64,000 nucleotides of DNA from Phoronis australis (lineage: Eukaryota > Phoronida > Phoronidae). Each line of letters begins with the position of its first letter. Position 1 is the first letter of the stretch. Shown piece after piece: positions 1 through 11,770 of the stretch. The notes beneath the pieces were generated by a model. That model made no database searches and was not told the origin of the DNA. It worked only from the letters and a program-made list of their open reading frames with translations. The position numbers and the translations under genes are program-made. The DNA lies in assembly GCA_002633005.1 (NCBI GenBank), contig NMRA01000256.1, forward strand, positions 468,120-532,119, given 5' to 3'.

Positions 1-3000
1 GAGGCAGCCGTCTAATAAATATTAGCTGTCTCCTTAAGCGACGACAGAAGGCAGGATCGCCAGAACTCGCGAAACTGTCAGGGGGCTTAGCTCCCACCAA
101 GTACTCGACATCATCAAGTACCTCACTCGTCCATGGTTTCATCGTTAACTCGCCGTATTACAAAACTACAATTAAAAGGGTTCCACACAAAACCATCAGC
201 CCAAATTTGTTCCAAAGGTGGCGTAGCGTACAAGTTTGGTCAAATATGATTACGTACTAGGTTTATTATTACTTCGACAGGACTGACTTAATTCATAAAC
301 CCAAGTTCAGAACAAGTGTCGAACTTTTGTTTTAGACATCTTACCACTTATCGCTATCAAATTGATGTCAACTAGTTCCTTTCTCAGGTAAGAGGTGATT
401 ACTGGGTTTACAAATAATTCGCAATTGTTTCTTGAAACCATACACATTCGCCACATAAAATGACACCGTCGCATCTCGTTAAGCCTTGTGTCCGTCAATA
501 ACGACTTAGAACTGTCAGATTTTTCAAAGCCCTGAAATTACCTACACTTTGACTAATAAACAATTTGAGACCAATTTCGTAAGCCGATTAAGTGGACTAA
601 ATTCCTTTTTCGTGACGCAAAGCGGGTTTATTGACGCTACAATAAATGTGTAAATTCAGTTCTTAGGTTTTGTATCGTCAAGATAAGTTTGCAAATGAAT
701 ATTACATGCATTTTATATTCACACACACACGCACACGCACACATATGTATACATGTATATACTTTGTCGTCTTGTTAGAAACGTTGACTTGTAAGAGGTT
801 AATTTGATAACAAAACATGTTATGACAGACGTTTTCACAGTACCCCTGCAACTGAAACTGCAATGACGGCAGAGGCTATGAAAAAACTTTGCCTTTCCTT
901 TGATAGTATAAAATAACCGATAGGAAATAAATGAAATATTTCCTACACATATTAATTTCGAGTGCCGTCTAAAGGTTGGGAAGGTACACAAGCAAGAGAT
1001 AAGAATCGACAACGGGGATACACGCGCGATAGGAAGCTAGCGGACACAATATTTTTCCAATGATGTTTCATTTTGTCATGTTGATGGTTTTGGGACAAAA
1101 ATTGATAAAAACTGTTGATATGTAGTCTTTTCCTTGTGTATTTTTGTGCTTAAATAATTTTTAAAAGCTCTTAGAACAACACGAAAAGCACATAGAGACA
1201 AACCGTTTTATTGGATGTGCAAGTACATGTACAAAGCAAACGTGCAATTGCCGACCACAAACATATAAGTATATATCTTAGATAACAGAACAAAGATTTT
1301 CTAGTTAAAAAGGCATCTCTCTGACAATTCTTCTAAATAAATTAAAATTAGGACTGCTGCTTTATAAACTGCTGCGCTAACAATCAAGGTGAGGAGCGTT
1401 CCGGACGCATTCCGCAGACGCAAGACATTTGCCAGTAAAGCTAGCGTGATCACCTGCTCCCCTTGCAAAGCATGACGTTATTATCTAGCGAAGACTTGCG
1501 CGACCTGGCTTTTCTCGCCAGAAACTTGCTCTACGGAGCGCAGCTCGTTATCAACTGCACAAAATTACAACTTTTTGTGCCAGAACCTTTGGACGTATTT
1601 GTACCCTTAAAGAGTTCTTCACTTACTCTATTTAGACTACGCGCTCGGCCATTTCCGAAATAATGTGTTTTTTTCAAAGAAAATTTATTACTCAAGCGTT
1701 TTACATAAAGGCGTATGCGCCCAAGCTTTTTTTTTGGCACAGGCGGCTATGGTCAATTGTTGATACCTTTCATTAAACACACTGAAGTTAGTGTTTAATT
1801 GAAAACATCAATGTCCACCATTATGTAACAGATGGGTTGTCAAGTTTCGGTAACGAAATATACTAGAAATTTTAACTTCCGCAACTTATTCACGTGTTTC
1901 ACAAATATAGGAGAGCGCTTAGTTCCCAATACACGTCATCCCAGGTACACGCACACACACAGGCTCACGCACACATATGGTTCCTGAATAATACCGACTT
2001 TGTACACTTCTTTATCCACAGTTCTGCACTTGAATTCCTTACTGTTAGCGTCAGGTACAACAAAGCCACCAAACAGTTAAGTTCAGTCATTGGTCTTCCA
2101 GCGAATGCGAAGGCAGGTACACAAAATGCAACGCGGAAGAATAACTTAGATCATGATCACAAAAGTCCCCTTAAGTTGCTTTGGTGCTTGTACATGTACG
2201 TAATGTGCAGCTGCCTCTACAGGGCATCACTTTGATTTTCAGTTATTCGCATGCATCCAGTTTCTAATCGTATCCGGTTAAAGTACAAAAAAAAATCTTA
2301 TTATCATCCGCTCAGAATAACTCTACCACAAGGTATCATTTACACCAAAACGTCAATGCTTTCCAGACGTTATGTAGTCACGGTTCTTGAAATGCTCTTT
2401 TGTTGGAATAAAATTTTATACAGGTGAGCCCGGACCGAAGAGTAAAATGAATTACTGTGATACACTGAAGCTTATTTGGGTAAAGCGTTCTTTGGTTAGG
2501 CTTCGCTTGATCTAACGCTCTGTTAAGCCCTTACAGCCACTCATCAAATGTTTTTAAGATTTCAAGGCGGTGTAAATTTCGCATTGGCCGATATAACTTC
2601 AAATGTCCCAATCTCATGACCGTAACGACCAAAAAGACAAAGGTGCTCCACACATATCACACACTATACACGTGGTATTAATAGTAACGGTATTACGTCT
2701 CTCGTGAGACATCGTCAGAGAGATCTGTGAAGTCGGTGCAAATAATAGCTGCCAGTTAACGGTGTTTGTAATGAAACGTGTATTATAGAACCACAGACTT
2801 CTATCAAGCATTTTCCAGCCACCTACAGTGGTTAGCGCACACCGTAATAAGTTAGATCCACACGAGAAAACCGCACTTCTTGTCTTAGAGTAAGCTCCAC
2901 AAGAATATCTTCAAACTAAGGTAATGCCTTTTTTGCCCTGAACAATCTCCTACACCTTGCGATCATTGAAGATCCAAGTCATGCGTCTAAGGCTCGCTCG

Positions 3001-3375
3001 TACAAGTTGTTCGCGTGACACTCATCGCACTGGACATCACGATTCATGCTACAACATTTGAGCAAAGTTCTCAACGTTTCTAGACGCACGGTACCCTGGT
3101 CAAACCACTGGATGACCAACAGAACATCTTGTATAAAGAATTCAAAGGAATTTTGATTACAGCATGCGTGACAACTCTCTCCCTGGTCTACCCTTACTTT
3201 GTTCAAGTTCGATCTTGTTAAAGTCATAATCTATTTCCTGTTTCAGTGTTTTTGTACTTTACTATTTGCAAATTCTCATTTTTTGTTAATTCCGTATGCT
3301 GTGAACGCCTGGTATGAACTTTGCGTTCAACGTATTGCTCTAGAGCAACTGCCGTTGTGTTTGACAACTAATACG
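1..3375. other. Intergenic sequence, receptor 3' side
   Basis: No gene recognised. A CA-rich microsatellite lies at 720-743 and a short CA-rich patch near 1950-1976. Small open frames occur on both strands, including 82 residues at 2979-3227 on the minus strand just past the receptor stop. None shows a family motif, and that one may simply be 3' untranslated sequence. I did not find a clear polyadenylation signal for the receptor close to its stop. Confidence 0.6.
720..743. repeat. (CA)n microsatellite, interrupted by GC
   Basis: A short run of CA dinucleotides with two CG interruptions, read directly. The 97-residue minus-strand frame across it ends in VCVCVCV and is an artefact of the repeat. 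Confidence 0.9.
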
Positions 3376-4740
3376 TTATTGCAAGTGGAGAATTTTCTTA
3401 AAGGCAGTCCTGAAATCGCGATTGAAGAATGTGTATAACAGAGGGTTTATCCCCGAGTTAACATAACCGAGCCAGAAGAATACCGTGAATAAAGGCGAGC
3501 TTTGAAAATCAAAACCTCCAATAGAGTCGATGACATAGGATAGCGAGAACGGCAACCAACACAGGGCGAAACTGAACACAATCAAACCAACTGTTACAGT
3601 AGCCCGCCTCTCGCGCGCTTTGGCTATTCTACGTTTCATCTTTTGAGAATCGTCCATAGATGCAAGGGCAGTTGACGTGCGTTGCATACTGCGTTGCCTT
3701 TTCAAAATACAACACACTAGAGGACACCGTCTTTCCTTCAATATAACAGCAGATGATTGCTGTAATTTGACGTCGTTATTATTTTGCGCAGACGTAAATG
3801 GTTGAGATTCAAACACAATTTTGTTGTCGTTTTCAGCAGATTCCAAAGTTTCCTTTACAACATGAGTTACTTCAGTATTCGCTTCCCTTACCAATGTTTT
3901 GTGTATTCCATTTTCATTTCCATTCTCCTCACTGCCTTTTTTACAATTTTTGCTATCGTGATTTTCAGACGATGTACTCGATGTTTCTTTCATCATCACT
4001 TGCGTCACCTGCTCAGAGCCGCTTAAAATTCGATCGCGTTTTGTTGACGGTATATTGCGCCTGGCACGAGACCGAGCTACATACAAAACCTTCGCATAAA
4101 CTGCGCAGGTAATAATCAACGGCGCGAAGAAACTTCCCGAAATGGAGTACAAAATGTACCCAAGTTGTTGGCTTAAATGACACTGCGGGTATTTTTCTTG
4201 AGGTTGAGCACTCTTCCATCCAAACACGGGTGGCAGACATATCACAGCGCTTAAACCCCAACTAAGGGCGATCATGATTGCCATTCGCTTTGGAGTTCGC
4301 TTCTGCGGATATGTTAGGGGTCGTGTCACGCACCAGTATCTGTCCAACGATATCACACATAAGTTTAGTACGCTTGCGGTACACAGCATCACGTCAATAA
4401 TGAGCCACATATCACAGAGGATGACTCCAAACGACCAATATCCCATCAATTCGTAAGTGAGAGACAACGGCATGATTAGACACCCAACGCAAAGGTCGGC
4501 CACACTCAATGACGCTATCAGCCAGTTCTGGCGCGCTTTGAGATTTTTATCCCTCACGATGGCAATAATGACCAGAATATTCCCCAAAACTATTTCTAAC
4601 ATTATTATGACGACAACAATACATGTTATGACGATATGCAATGTCGAGTACTTCGATGTCGGACCAGTTTCCGTTAGGTTCATTGCTGCATTTGTCCAGT
4701 TTTCAACAGGAAAGTCTCGAACAAAGTTTTGTGACTTCAT
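3376..4740 (-). CDS. Single-exon biogenic amine GPCR (tyramine/octopamine/alpha2-adrenergic-like)
   Basis: A complete 454-residue class A seven-transmembrane receptor for a biogenic amine, acting at the plasma membrane through G proteins. Seen: N-glycosylation sites NWT (14) and NLT (21); N1.50 at 54; D2.50 at 82; C109 and C187 for the TM3-ECL2 disulfide; amine-binding D3.32 at 116; DRY at 133-135; W4.50 at 161; serines 5.42 (199) and 5.46 (203) for ring hydroxyls; P5.50 at 207; CWLP at 394-397; W7.40 at 423; Y7.43 at 426; NPLLY at 432-436. ICL3 is long (about 155 residues) and the tail short (ends KKILHLQ, no palmitoylation cysteine), as in Gi-coupled alpha2/D2/tyramine types. Odd: position 6.52, usually Phe, is Ser399. 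The start has a purine at -3 and gives a normal glycosylated N-terminus. No introns. Ligand and exact subtype are inferred, not shown; octopamine, tyramine and a catecholamine are all possible. Confidence 0.97.
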   Translation of the reverse strand: MKSQNFVRDFPVENWTNAAMNLTETGPTSKYSTLHIVITCIVVVIIMLEIVLGNILVIIAIVRDKNLKARQNWLIASLSVADLCVGCLIMPLSLTYELMGYWSFGVILCDMWLIIDVMLCTASVLNLCVISLDRYWCVTRPLTYPQKRTPKRMAIMIALSWGLSAVICLPPVFGWKSAQPQEKYPQCHLSQQLGYILYSISGSFFAPLIITCAVYAKVLYVARSRARRNIPSTKRDRILSGSEQVTQVMMKETSSTSSENHDSKNCKKGSEENGNENGIHKTLVREANTEVTHVVKETLESAENDNKIVFESQPFTSAQNNNDVKLQQSSAVILKERRCPLVCCILKRQRSMQRTSTALASMDDSQKMKRRIAKARERRATVTVGLIVFSFALCWLPFSLSYVIDSIGGFDFQSSPLFTVFFWLGYVNSGINPLLYTFFNRDFRTAFKKILHLQ

Positions 4741-5881
4741 GCCGATGGTATAAAATTCAAAACTCCAGGAATAGCGAAATCTTCACTCCTGCAAAAGAAA
4801 AATCCTGGTTCATTAACGCGAGGTTAAGGAATGGTTAACGGGTCGATGTCCAATTAAACGTCAATCATTCTCGCCATTCAGCCGTAAGTAGCGATTATTT
4901 CAAGAATTCTCCTCTGATGATGCAAGTTGCTATCTTGTACAACTGTTAACAGTGATGCATATAGGATTTCTTGGTGAGGGTGAGTGGGAAGAGGGGTATT
5001 ACCAGTTTTCGAGGGGAAAAATGACCGCGTAAAGGTCAGCAATGGGCTGTCTTTTTATTGTTTGTATTATTGCTCGGTATTGTCCGTAGTCGGAAGGTGG
5101 GAACACAGAACCCCCTTTAATCCGCCTATGGCCAGGCGTGCACACACTTGTAAATATGGACCTCATCAAAAAGGGGTCGCGTAGTCGAAGCCCAAACACG
5201 CTGTTGTCAACTTTTTGCATTTTGGAGGTGCATTTTACAACAAATGTTCAACGATAATTACTAATTTATTTTGGTCTGAAGTATTCGGTTATTTTGCTCA
5301 ACTTTGGGACATGTTTGTTATTGAGACAGATGATTTTCAATATCAACCAATTTGGTATAATGCCAACATAACTATAAAAGGTAGTATGGAAAAGGTATTA
5401 CTTATATATACGAAAAGTTTTTGTCTTGTGAATCGTTTTGTAATAGGTACGAAGTTCTCTCCACCGTTTATGTAATACTAATTTTTATGGTTTAACAGGG
5501 AAACCAGAAATGTGAAGTTTACGATAAGGCTTCCAAACATCTCACACGAGTTAAAATGTTTTGCGAACAAAAGCGTGTATTCCCTCTGAATGCCTTTACA
5601 AAAAACAGCCAATGAGCTCAAATGAGAATCGCTGACCAACGTTACTGATTCACCCACTTGCGACACGAGGTTAAAGAGGTCCCAGATAAGGTTCCTTCAT
5701 AGAATTGTGGCAACAAATGAATTTCTTGTCAAGATTGATGTCTAGAAATCATATCTCTGTACATTTTGTAAAAAAGAGCCAGAAAATGTGTCCCATCTCT
5801 ACTGGAATTGTATTGCGACCCATAATTCCTGGCCTGCAATCAGTCATTTGTTATGTGCTAAAACAGTCTTTACTTACCCGC

Positions 5882-5941
<60 letters not shown>

Positions 5942-7540
5942 TTGTGTGTTCTTTGTCCATTGTACATTGTTTCTGTGTATTCAATAAGAATGGTGTTATG
6001 TAGTCCAAAGGAAAAGTAGAAGACTGCAAATAATGTTACAGTAGGAATGTAGCAAAATTCTAGGTTCTTGCAGAAAGGAATGAGAAATTTAGGTAAACCT
6101 TTGGCGGACAATAGAACTTTACGGAGGGACGGGTTCCGTGGCCAAATATAACGAAGGAGGGCCGGCCCCCTGAGCCTACCCCCGACTGCATCCCTGAATA
6201 AAAATGAGTCAACGAGAGGTGGTGCTGATGAGCCGGCGAAGGCTTCCTTTTTAACATCTCATTAACATCTCATTAACTGAACAGTAGAAAGCAGTAATTC
6301 ATCAGCATGGATGGCCTAACGGTCCCACATGACTTCGAGGATGCGTGTATTTGTGTAGGCAGAACCGTTGTATCACCAGGCACAAAAACATGGTCTCATT
6401 TACCATTCAGACACATGCCGCTTAAGGTCACCCCAGACGGAACACTGTTGTCTGCCTCAACTGAAGGATAACTGAGCTGACAACTCACGTCAAGGGTGAA
6501 AACAATTGACTAAACTAAAGTCTATTTCATTCAGTTGTCGTAGTTATCCATCTAGAAAGACCCTTACGTTCCTTTGTACCACGCCTTGAAACTTTGCTAT
6601 CTTAAAGTTTAAAAAAACTAGCTTTTGTGAGAAATTTGGTAAGCACCCCCTTTTCAATTGAAACATTCAGTTCTGAATATCGGGTAATTTGACCATATGA
6701 AAGGATCGGTGTAATAACTCCAAACTCAATAAGGACTCATCGGGTAAAAACAAGAGGGCCTCGAGTCGAGAGATCTCTGTGAATTACCTGTTAAGGAGAC
6801 GCTGTAAGGTTTTCACTTGGTTTTACCTGGCAGTGCACACGTCACTGGACTTGCCGCCTTTCTTCCAGAAAAACTCTGCGAACAAAATGAAAAGTTGAGA
6901 ATCGTTTTGCATCAAAACCGCTAGACCACAGAGATTTTGTTCTGTCTCGTATTTTTGGTCCTTTTACTTAGTCTACTCAAATAGAAAGCGTGGCTCCGAA
7001 AAAGGGTGTCAAAACTCAAAATTGACAATGTTCAGCCAAAACTACCATTTGCATGCCAATGTTAGACATAAGACAACATTAGATCCTTAAAGCAAATTTC
7101 CAAAATGTTGCCCAATTGTTTTTGCAATTCTAGGTTGCTTGAGGGATAGCTGAATTTACAGCAGAATTCTCAGTTGCCATGTAGAAATGCAGCAATGCTA
7201 TAGGTGTCATCATCTTGAACAAATGTGTATTTTCAGCCAGACTAGTCGACTTTTCTCATTCCAAACATGTTCACGAAAACAAGCAAACCAGACTCACTAA
7301 ACCTACTAGTAATACCTACCTCAAAACTGCTACCCTGCATGGCCTTTACCAAATGTATCTAATTTTTAGGCAGTACACATTGACCGCCGCTACGGTATAA
7401 TTGTACAGCTATCGTTAAATTTCACCTACTGGCATTTAGGAAAACTGTTTTATGTGTTCAGTAGATCACAAGTTTAAAACTGGAACGTTGCTATTCCTAA
7501 ACAACAAAAGTTAAGTATTAGACGACTCAGTTCCTATAAC
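4741..7540. other. Intergenic sequence upstream of the receptor
   Basis: This should contain the receptor promoter, since the gene reads leftward, but I see no TATA box at a convincing distance. The stretch 5108-5130 has a C-rich run followed by AATCCGCCTATG, the end of the small MITE family also seen at 44053 and 58784. A GT microsatellite is at 5881-5948. No other coding or repeat signal was recognised. Confidence 0.5.
5881..5948. repeat. (GT)n microsatellite
   Basis: A nearly pure GT run of about 50 bp followed by a CG-alternating tract (GCGCGCGCGTG) and more GT. Purine-pyrimidine alternation over the whole stretch makes it a possible Z-DNA former; that is inference. Open frames across it (VCVCVC, HTHTHT) are artefacts. 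Confidence 0.97.
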
Positions 7541-7695
7541 ACGTCCAAAGGTTTACGTGTACCTTGAAAATAAGCATAAGTTTTCGAGGGTGTTGTCGTT
7601 GTCTCTGTCCTCTTCTTCAGTGTAGACGACGCTGTATGAAGTTCTGCGCCATCAACTCGGAAAAGCTTGTAACTTCGTTCATCCCGATTCACCGT
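7541..7695 (-). mobile_element. Penelope-like element 3' fragment, minus orientation
   Basis: Read on the minus strand this begins with a coding-like stretch VNRDERSYKLFRVDGAELHT, the counterpart of the NRDEGAY...LSH segment that ends many Penelope-like retroelement proteins. It matches the tail of the plus-strand fragment at about 8688-8800, so the two form a divergent inverted pair. Past the coding part the minus strand has CTGAAGA (complement of 7614-7620), then GAGG and CCTC that can pair, then GAAAAC (complement of 7580-7586). That order resembles the core of the hammerhead ribozymes known from Penelope-like terminal repeats. The reverse transcriptase part is absent. Confidence 0.6.
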
Positions 7696-8111
7696 ACTGT
7701 TATTTTTTAGACACAGATGAAATCCATTATCTTCCTATGATTAATCTTATTTTCATTAGCTAGAATGTTGGAGCTGTCCCAGTGATTAGCATGATTATTT
7801 TGGTCTGTAATTGTAGATGTATTAATTACAGTAAGAGTTTTTCTTTCCGATATAAAAACTCGTCCCGTGGTGTCATTCACTTTTTCCTATGTTCTATAAG
7901 CCGATAACCAAAATTCCTGGACGTCTCTGCAATATAAAAGACATCACAGGGAATGTTATAAACAGCAATGCTACAGTCCTCCGTATCACGCTAGTCTTTT
8001 GAGGTGCACTAATAAATTTCGTTACGTGGTATGTGGTTTCATAGCTGTAACCTTCCATGTGCGGTAACATCTTCGGTCCATTGTTTCTCCATATTGGTAA
8101 CACAACATGTT

Positions 8112-8830
8112 CCCTAGAACCCTATGAAAAGCCCAGCCAGGATAACCAATTCACTAGAGAGCGCAGCTAATGTGGCTATCCTGGCTGAGGTTTTGATAGG
8201 GTTCGCAGGAATATGTCGTATTACCAATAGGGAGAAAGAATATACTAAATGTGTGGTGGTGAAATATTTACCAGAGTCTCTCAAGCGTATTTTTACTAAA
8301 GTCGGTTTCATTACAAGTATGAAACCGCATACTGCAATAATTTACATATTAGTGCACTCCAAGAACAAGCGTTATAAGGACTGTAGCGGTGTAGTTGATA
8401 ACACTCCCTGTTCAAATGCCTCCTACACTGGAATGACGTCAAGGGATTTTGATTATGGGCTTAGGGAACATAGGAAAGAGGTGGGGGAGACCACGGACTG
8501 ACTGATTATAAGATCGGAAAGAAATATCTCACAATTTCTTTAATTAATAAGTCTACAATCACAGTCCACGCTTAAAACAAAACAATCATGCTATAGTCTG
8601 AGACAGCTCGAAATCCCAGCATATAAAGATAGCACAGATCGTAAAAGGATAATGAAATCCATCTGTATCAGAAAAATGAGCGCACGCTGAATCGGGATGA
8701 AAGAGCCGGTTACAAGCTTTCCCGCGATTATGACGAATCACTTCATACGGCGTCACCTAAACTGAAAAAGACGCCGGAAAGAACACCAAGGCCTTTGCAA
8801 TTCTGCTGATTTTTAAGGTAAGAACTGTGT
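8112..8830 (+). mobile_element. Penelope-like retroelement fragment with GIY-YIG region
   Basis: A 125-codon open frame (8124-8501) followed, after a stop and frame change, by a second coding-like piece up to about 8808. The first piece contains the order typical of the C-terminal part of Penelope-like proteins: a segment KYLPESLKRIFTKVGF, then MKPHT, then KDCSGVVDNTPCSNASYTGM and the LREHRKEV helix. The family normally has GVVY-IPC, Y-IGET and R-EH at these places, so YTG stands for the second half of the GIY-YIG nuclease signature. The second piece has LNRDERAGYKLSRDYD, matching the usual NRDEGAY tail. No reverse transcriptase motif is present upstream, so this is a 5'-truncated, decayed copy. 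It faces away from the minus-strand fragment at 7541-7695. Family assignment is from remembered motifs, not a search. Confidence 0.78.
8124..8501 (+). pseudogene. Penelope-like ORF remnant, GIY-YIG endonuclease part
   Basis: This 125-residue frame is the C-terminal part of a retroelement polyprotein whose GIY-YIG endonuclease would cut target DNA during insertion. The zinc-ligand-like CSGVVDNTPC stretch and the following YTGMTSRDFDYGLREHRKEV are the recognisable parts. The first tyrosine motif (GIY-like) is represented only by GVVD, and the catalytic Arg-x-x-Glu-His helix is kept. The Met is internal to the original protein and not a true start. Stops follow directly, and the last conserved segment of the element is in another frame, so this is very unlikely to make a working enzyme. 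Confidence 0.7.
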
Positions 8831-9160
8831 AGTCTAACCAAGCAGACATCCAGACGAGACTTGTTGGTGAATGCGAAGGGTTGTTTAAAAACATTACATG
8901 AAACTAATCATCATTGTTAAAAATCCTCTTTAATTATTTGCTCGTTAATTAGGAGTCTCGCTAAGCTTGTACATAATTCCTGCCTAAGCCAAGTCGCTAA
9001 TGCTTCTAATGAACTTCAAAGTTAATACTGAAGGTGATGTTTTAAATGTATCTAAGTAAGAGGTTTTCAGTATCTTCTAATAGCTAAGTGTCCAGTAAAC
9101 ACTGATACGACGAACTAAGTTCCTGTTCATGTTGAGGGGGCGGGCGTGTGGACGGGTTGA

Positions 9161-9278
9161 TGGGCGCGTGCGCGTGTGGATGGGTGCGTGCGCGTGTGGA
9201 TGGGTGCGAGCGCGTGGATGGGTGCGTGCGCGTGTGGATGGGTGCGTGCGCGTGTGGATGGGCGCGTGCGCGTGTGAT
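9161..9278. repeat. 20-bp minisatellite, six units
   Basis: Six head-to-tail units of about 20 bp with consensus TGGGTGCGTGCGCGTGTGGA, starting at 9161, 9181, 9201, 9219, 9239 and 9259. The third unit is 2 bp short. The array is G/T-rich on the plus strand with alternating GC steps. A 98-residue frame over it, of the GWVRARVDG type, comes from the repeat. Confidence 0.95.
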
Positions 9279-10084
9279 GAGAGTGAGAATGGCTTGTATT
9301 TTTTGTCTTTCGTCCTTGTAGTTATGTACTTTATACCAATAAAAATTAAAAAAAGAAAAAGGTCCTGTTCATGCGGACTCGTGAAATATCACAGTGTTGA
9401 CGAAATATTGTTTGGCTTCAGTTAGTGGGGTTTGGCATCCTGGGGGATACCAGCCGGAGCACCACTTAGTTGACTAGGATTACCTACTTTAGATTTGACG
9501 ACACCTACTGTTGCGAATAGGCAGTGACGATCACGCCGCCAGGTACCGCCACACATGCAAAATGTACACATTCACTAATGCCTCGAATAGCAGCAAAGGA
9601 TTGCGCCAATCCATTATGAAAATTCTTGTATTTTAAAACGGCTTTGGGCTATTTTCTAAATAGCAAACATCATTTTACAAAACGTTGGCTGAGTTATGTG
9701 ACAACAGCGCCTGGCGTTATAAAATTCCACGACCACTCGGCTTGGATAGGATGTAAAACAAACATTCTTCGCAAATCTAATTTTCCAAATAAGACAAACG
9801 TATGCATACGTTAACGTATATGGTCACTTTTCCAATGTTTCCTTGTATGTACAAAACAACAAACCAAACCCAGGAAGGTTTATTATAGGAGTCGAATCTT
9901 CAGGATCAATATATATCTATTAGGAACTTCTCTGAACTGTTTCCCCATTCGTGTATTCAATGGTAGGACGTCTTAGGGCTCACCTTTTCCCAATGATGAT
10001 TGAAAGTAACATTCCGGAAAAATGCTCATCACTGACCAGCGTGCCTGTACCACATACGGTGCTTGTTCTCTTTTAAAAGAACTT

Positions 10085-10140
10085 TGTAACACTGATCTGA
10101 AGATGACTGTAAAAATGATCAACCGAAACATCGCGCAAAT
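10085..10140 (+). mobile_element. Penelope-tail-like / hammerhead-like motif
   Basis: CTGAAGA at 10097-10103 and GAAAC at 10125-10129 are separated by a 21-nt spacer. This is the spacing and wording of the CTGANGA...GAAAC core found at the ends of many Penelope-like elements. Helix II pairing is poor here (TGA and TCA only, not adjacent to the core), so it would be a decayed copy. No coding part is attached. Confidence 0.3.
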
Positions 10141-11389
10141 ATAAGTTGGCAAGAGGTTAGTGTAAATAGACCAATATATTATGGAAATGATTTTAAACTC
10201 TCATTTAAACTTCTGCAGCTAATAGCTCAAAAATGTGGAAAATGCGTCTTAATTACATGTACAGCAGATGTTGCATTTTGCGCAATTGTAACAAAATAGA
10301 TACTAATGTCGTTGCAAATATTAGCGTTCATTTGAATTACATTAAACTGTTGTCATATTAGACAAGATGTTCTTTTGTGGGTGAACGAAACACAACCGTT
10401 CTTAAACACGCCAGGGATTTTGGAAAATTCAAATCGATACAATCATTTTATTGAAGAAGGACGCAATGCCACTAAAAGCAACACTACGTATTATTTTGTT
10501 TAATGAGTTTCTTAAATCCAATACAAGGGAATAGTAACTTAAACTCTCACAATAAACAGAGAATATTCGAGTATATATCATTATAATATCGCATTACCAC
10601 AAACGAATACCTAATTGAGTGCACATTTTCTGTTCCTTACACAATGATAAGTAAAACTCAACTGTCATGAAGCAGCCGACGGGCATTTCTGCCAGAAGTA
10701 CAAATAAAACACACGTTCGAAAAAAAAAACACTGGCAAGGGTCCAAACTTGATGGAAAATACAAATTAAACCTTCCATTTCAAATGAACATGACATTACA
10801 TTCTCTGCCTTCCTATGTAAAAGTGCTTACCTTCTGAGGCAAAACAAAAACGAAAACCTTGCAATTTTGCGCAAGTAACGTCACATAATGATAACGGAAA
10901 TAGATGACATGAAAATACGCCACGGTTGTATGAAGGAGAACATAATAGGTTCATTGGCTCTACTTAATCAGCGTTGTCTGGTACCTGGCAAGAACACTCG
11001 GCTATTTTCATAGCCTCACCTCTGCGTACGTGCAGACTGCGGACTTCAGTCACAAGATGAGTCATGTGACTTTCAAAATGAAGAATAATTAGCTGTGTGA
11101 CTGAAAACGGTATATGCGCGGATTGGCGACCAAATTTGAGGCTACGAACATACTCGAGGTGTTCCAGCCTGGACTTCTTTAAACCCCAGTCAGCTGCAAT
11201 TATTTAGCGCTTAGAGAACCTGACGTAAATGAATAGAAGATCTCCCCCATCACAAGACTTGCAACGACTACCAGGGCCACAGGCAACAGACAAGCAAAAC
11301 TTGCACCTGACGCGACTCGGAAATTAATCATATCGTGTGAAATATATGAGCTCGAAACGCGCCATGATATTGGTAGCATGAGAGGTTAC

Positions 11390-11770
11390 TGAAAGATATG
11401 ACATGTTATTTTCAAAACAAAATTCTGAAGTTGCACGAAACGAAAACGAAATGATATTTTATAAAACTGTTACAGCTTTTTTGAGATCTCATCGTGTACA
11501 GTTACATCAAATAGTAATAAATCATGTTTCTGATACAGTTACTTTGCCATCAATGTACCTTTCTGTTTTGCTCAAGTTTTCAAAAACATGGTCACGTGAC
11601 CCAATTAACGACAGATTGGGGAACAATTCAAAAATCAAATTTTCAAAGTTTTTTTCTTTCAGACAATATATGCTCTAGTTGAGTAATTCACACCATTTTC
11701 AATAAAGTCTCACATAACATTAACAGAATTTCTTTAAAGTTCTGTATACCGTGACAGGCTGCAAGCGTCT
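11390..11770 (+). repeat. Dispersed ~370-bp repeat, copy 1 of 5
   Basis: Shares with 18830-19210, 35050-35420, 52480-52855 and 61480-61850 the same order of words: an A-rich CAAAA...GCA(C)GAAA...AACGAAATGAT segment, then TTACATCAAATA, then TTTTGCT...GTA-CTTT, then GGTCACGTGACCCAATTAA, then TTTCTTTCAG. All five are in the same orientation. The copies are clearly diverged. A 91-residue frame across this copy is not conserved in the others, so I treat it as non-coding. Class unknown. Confidence 0.7.

Larger units (their letters stand above)
8831..11389. other. Intergenic sequence with minisatellite and retroelement-tail motif
   Basis: Contains the 20-bp tandem array at 9161-9278 and the Penelope-tail-like motif near 10090-10130, both listed separately. 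The rest is AT-rich and I recognise nothing else in it. Confidence 0.5.

Noticed and set aside
5788-6111. Poly-VC and poly-HT frames
   Set aside because: Translation of a GT microsatellite.
6222-6250. CTGATGA followed by GCC...GGC, hammerhead-like
   Set aside because: The required GAAA after helix II is missing (TTCC instead), and no retroelement sequence adjoins it.
9129-9425. 98-codon frame with RVDG/WMGACAC repeats
   Set aside because: Translation of the 20-bp minisatellite, followed by AT-rich sequence.
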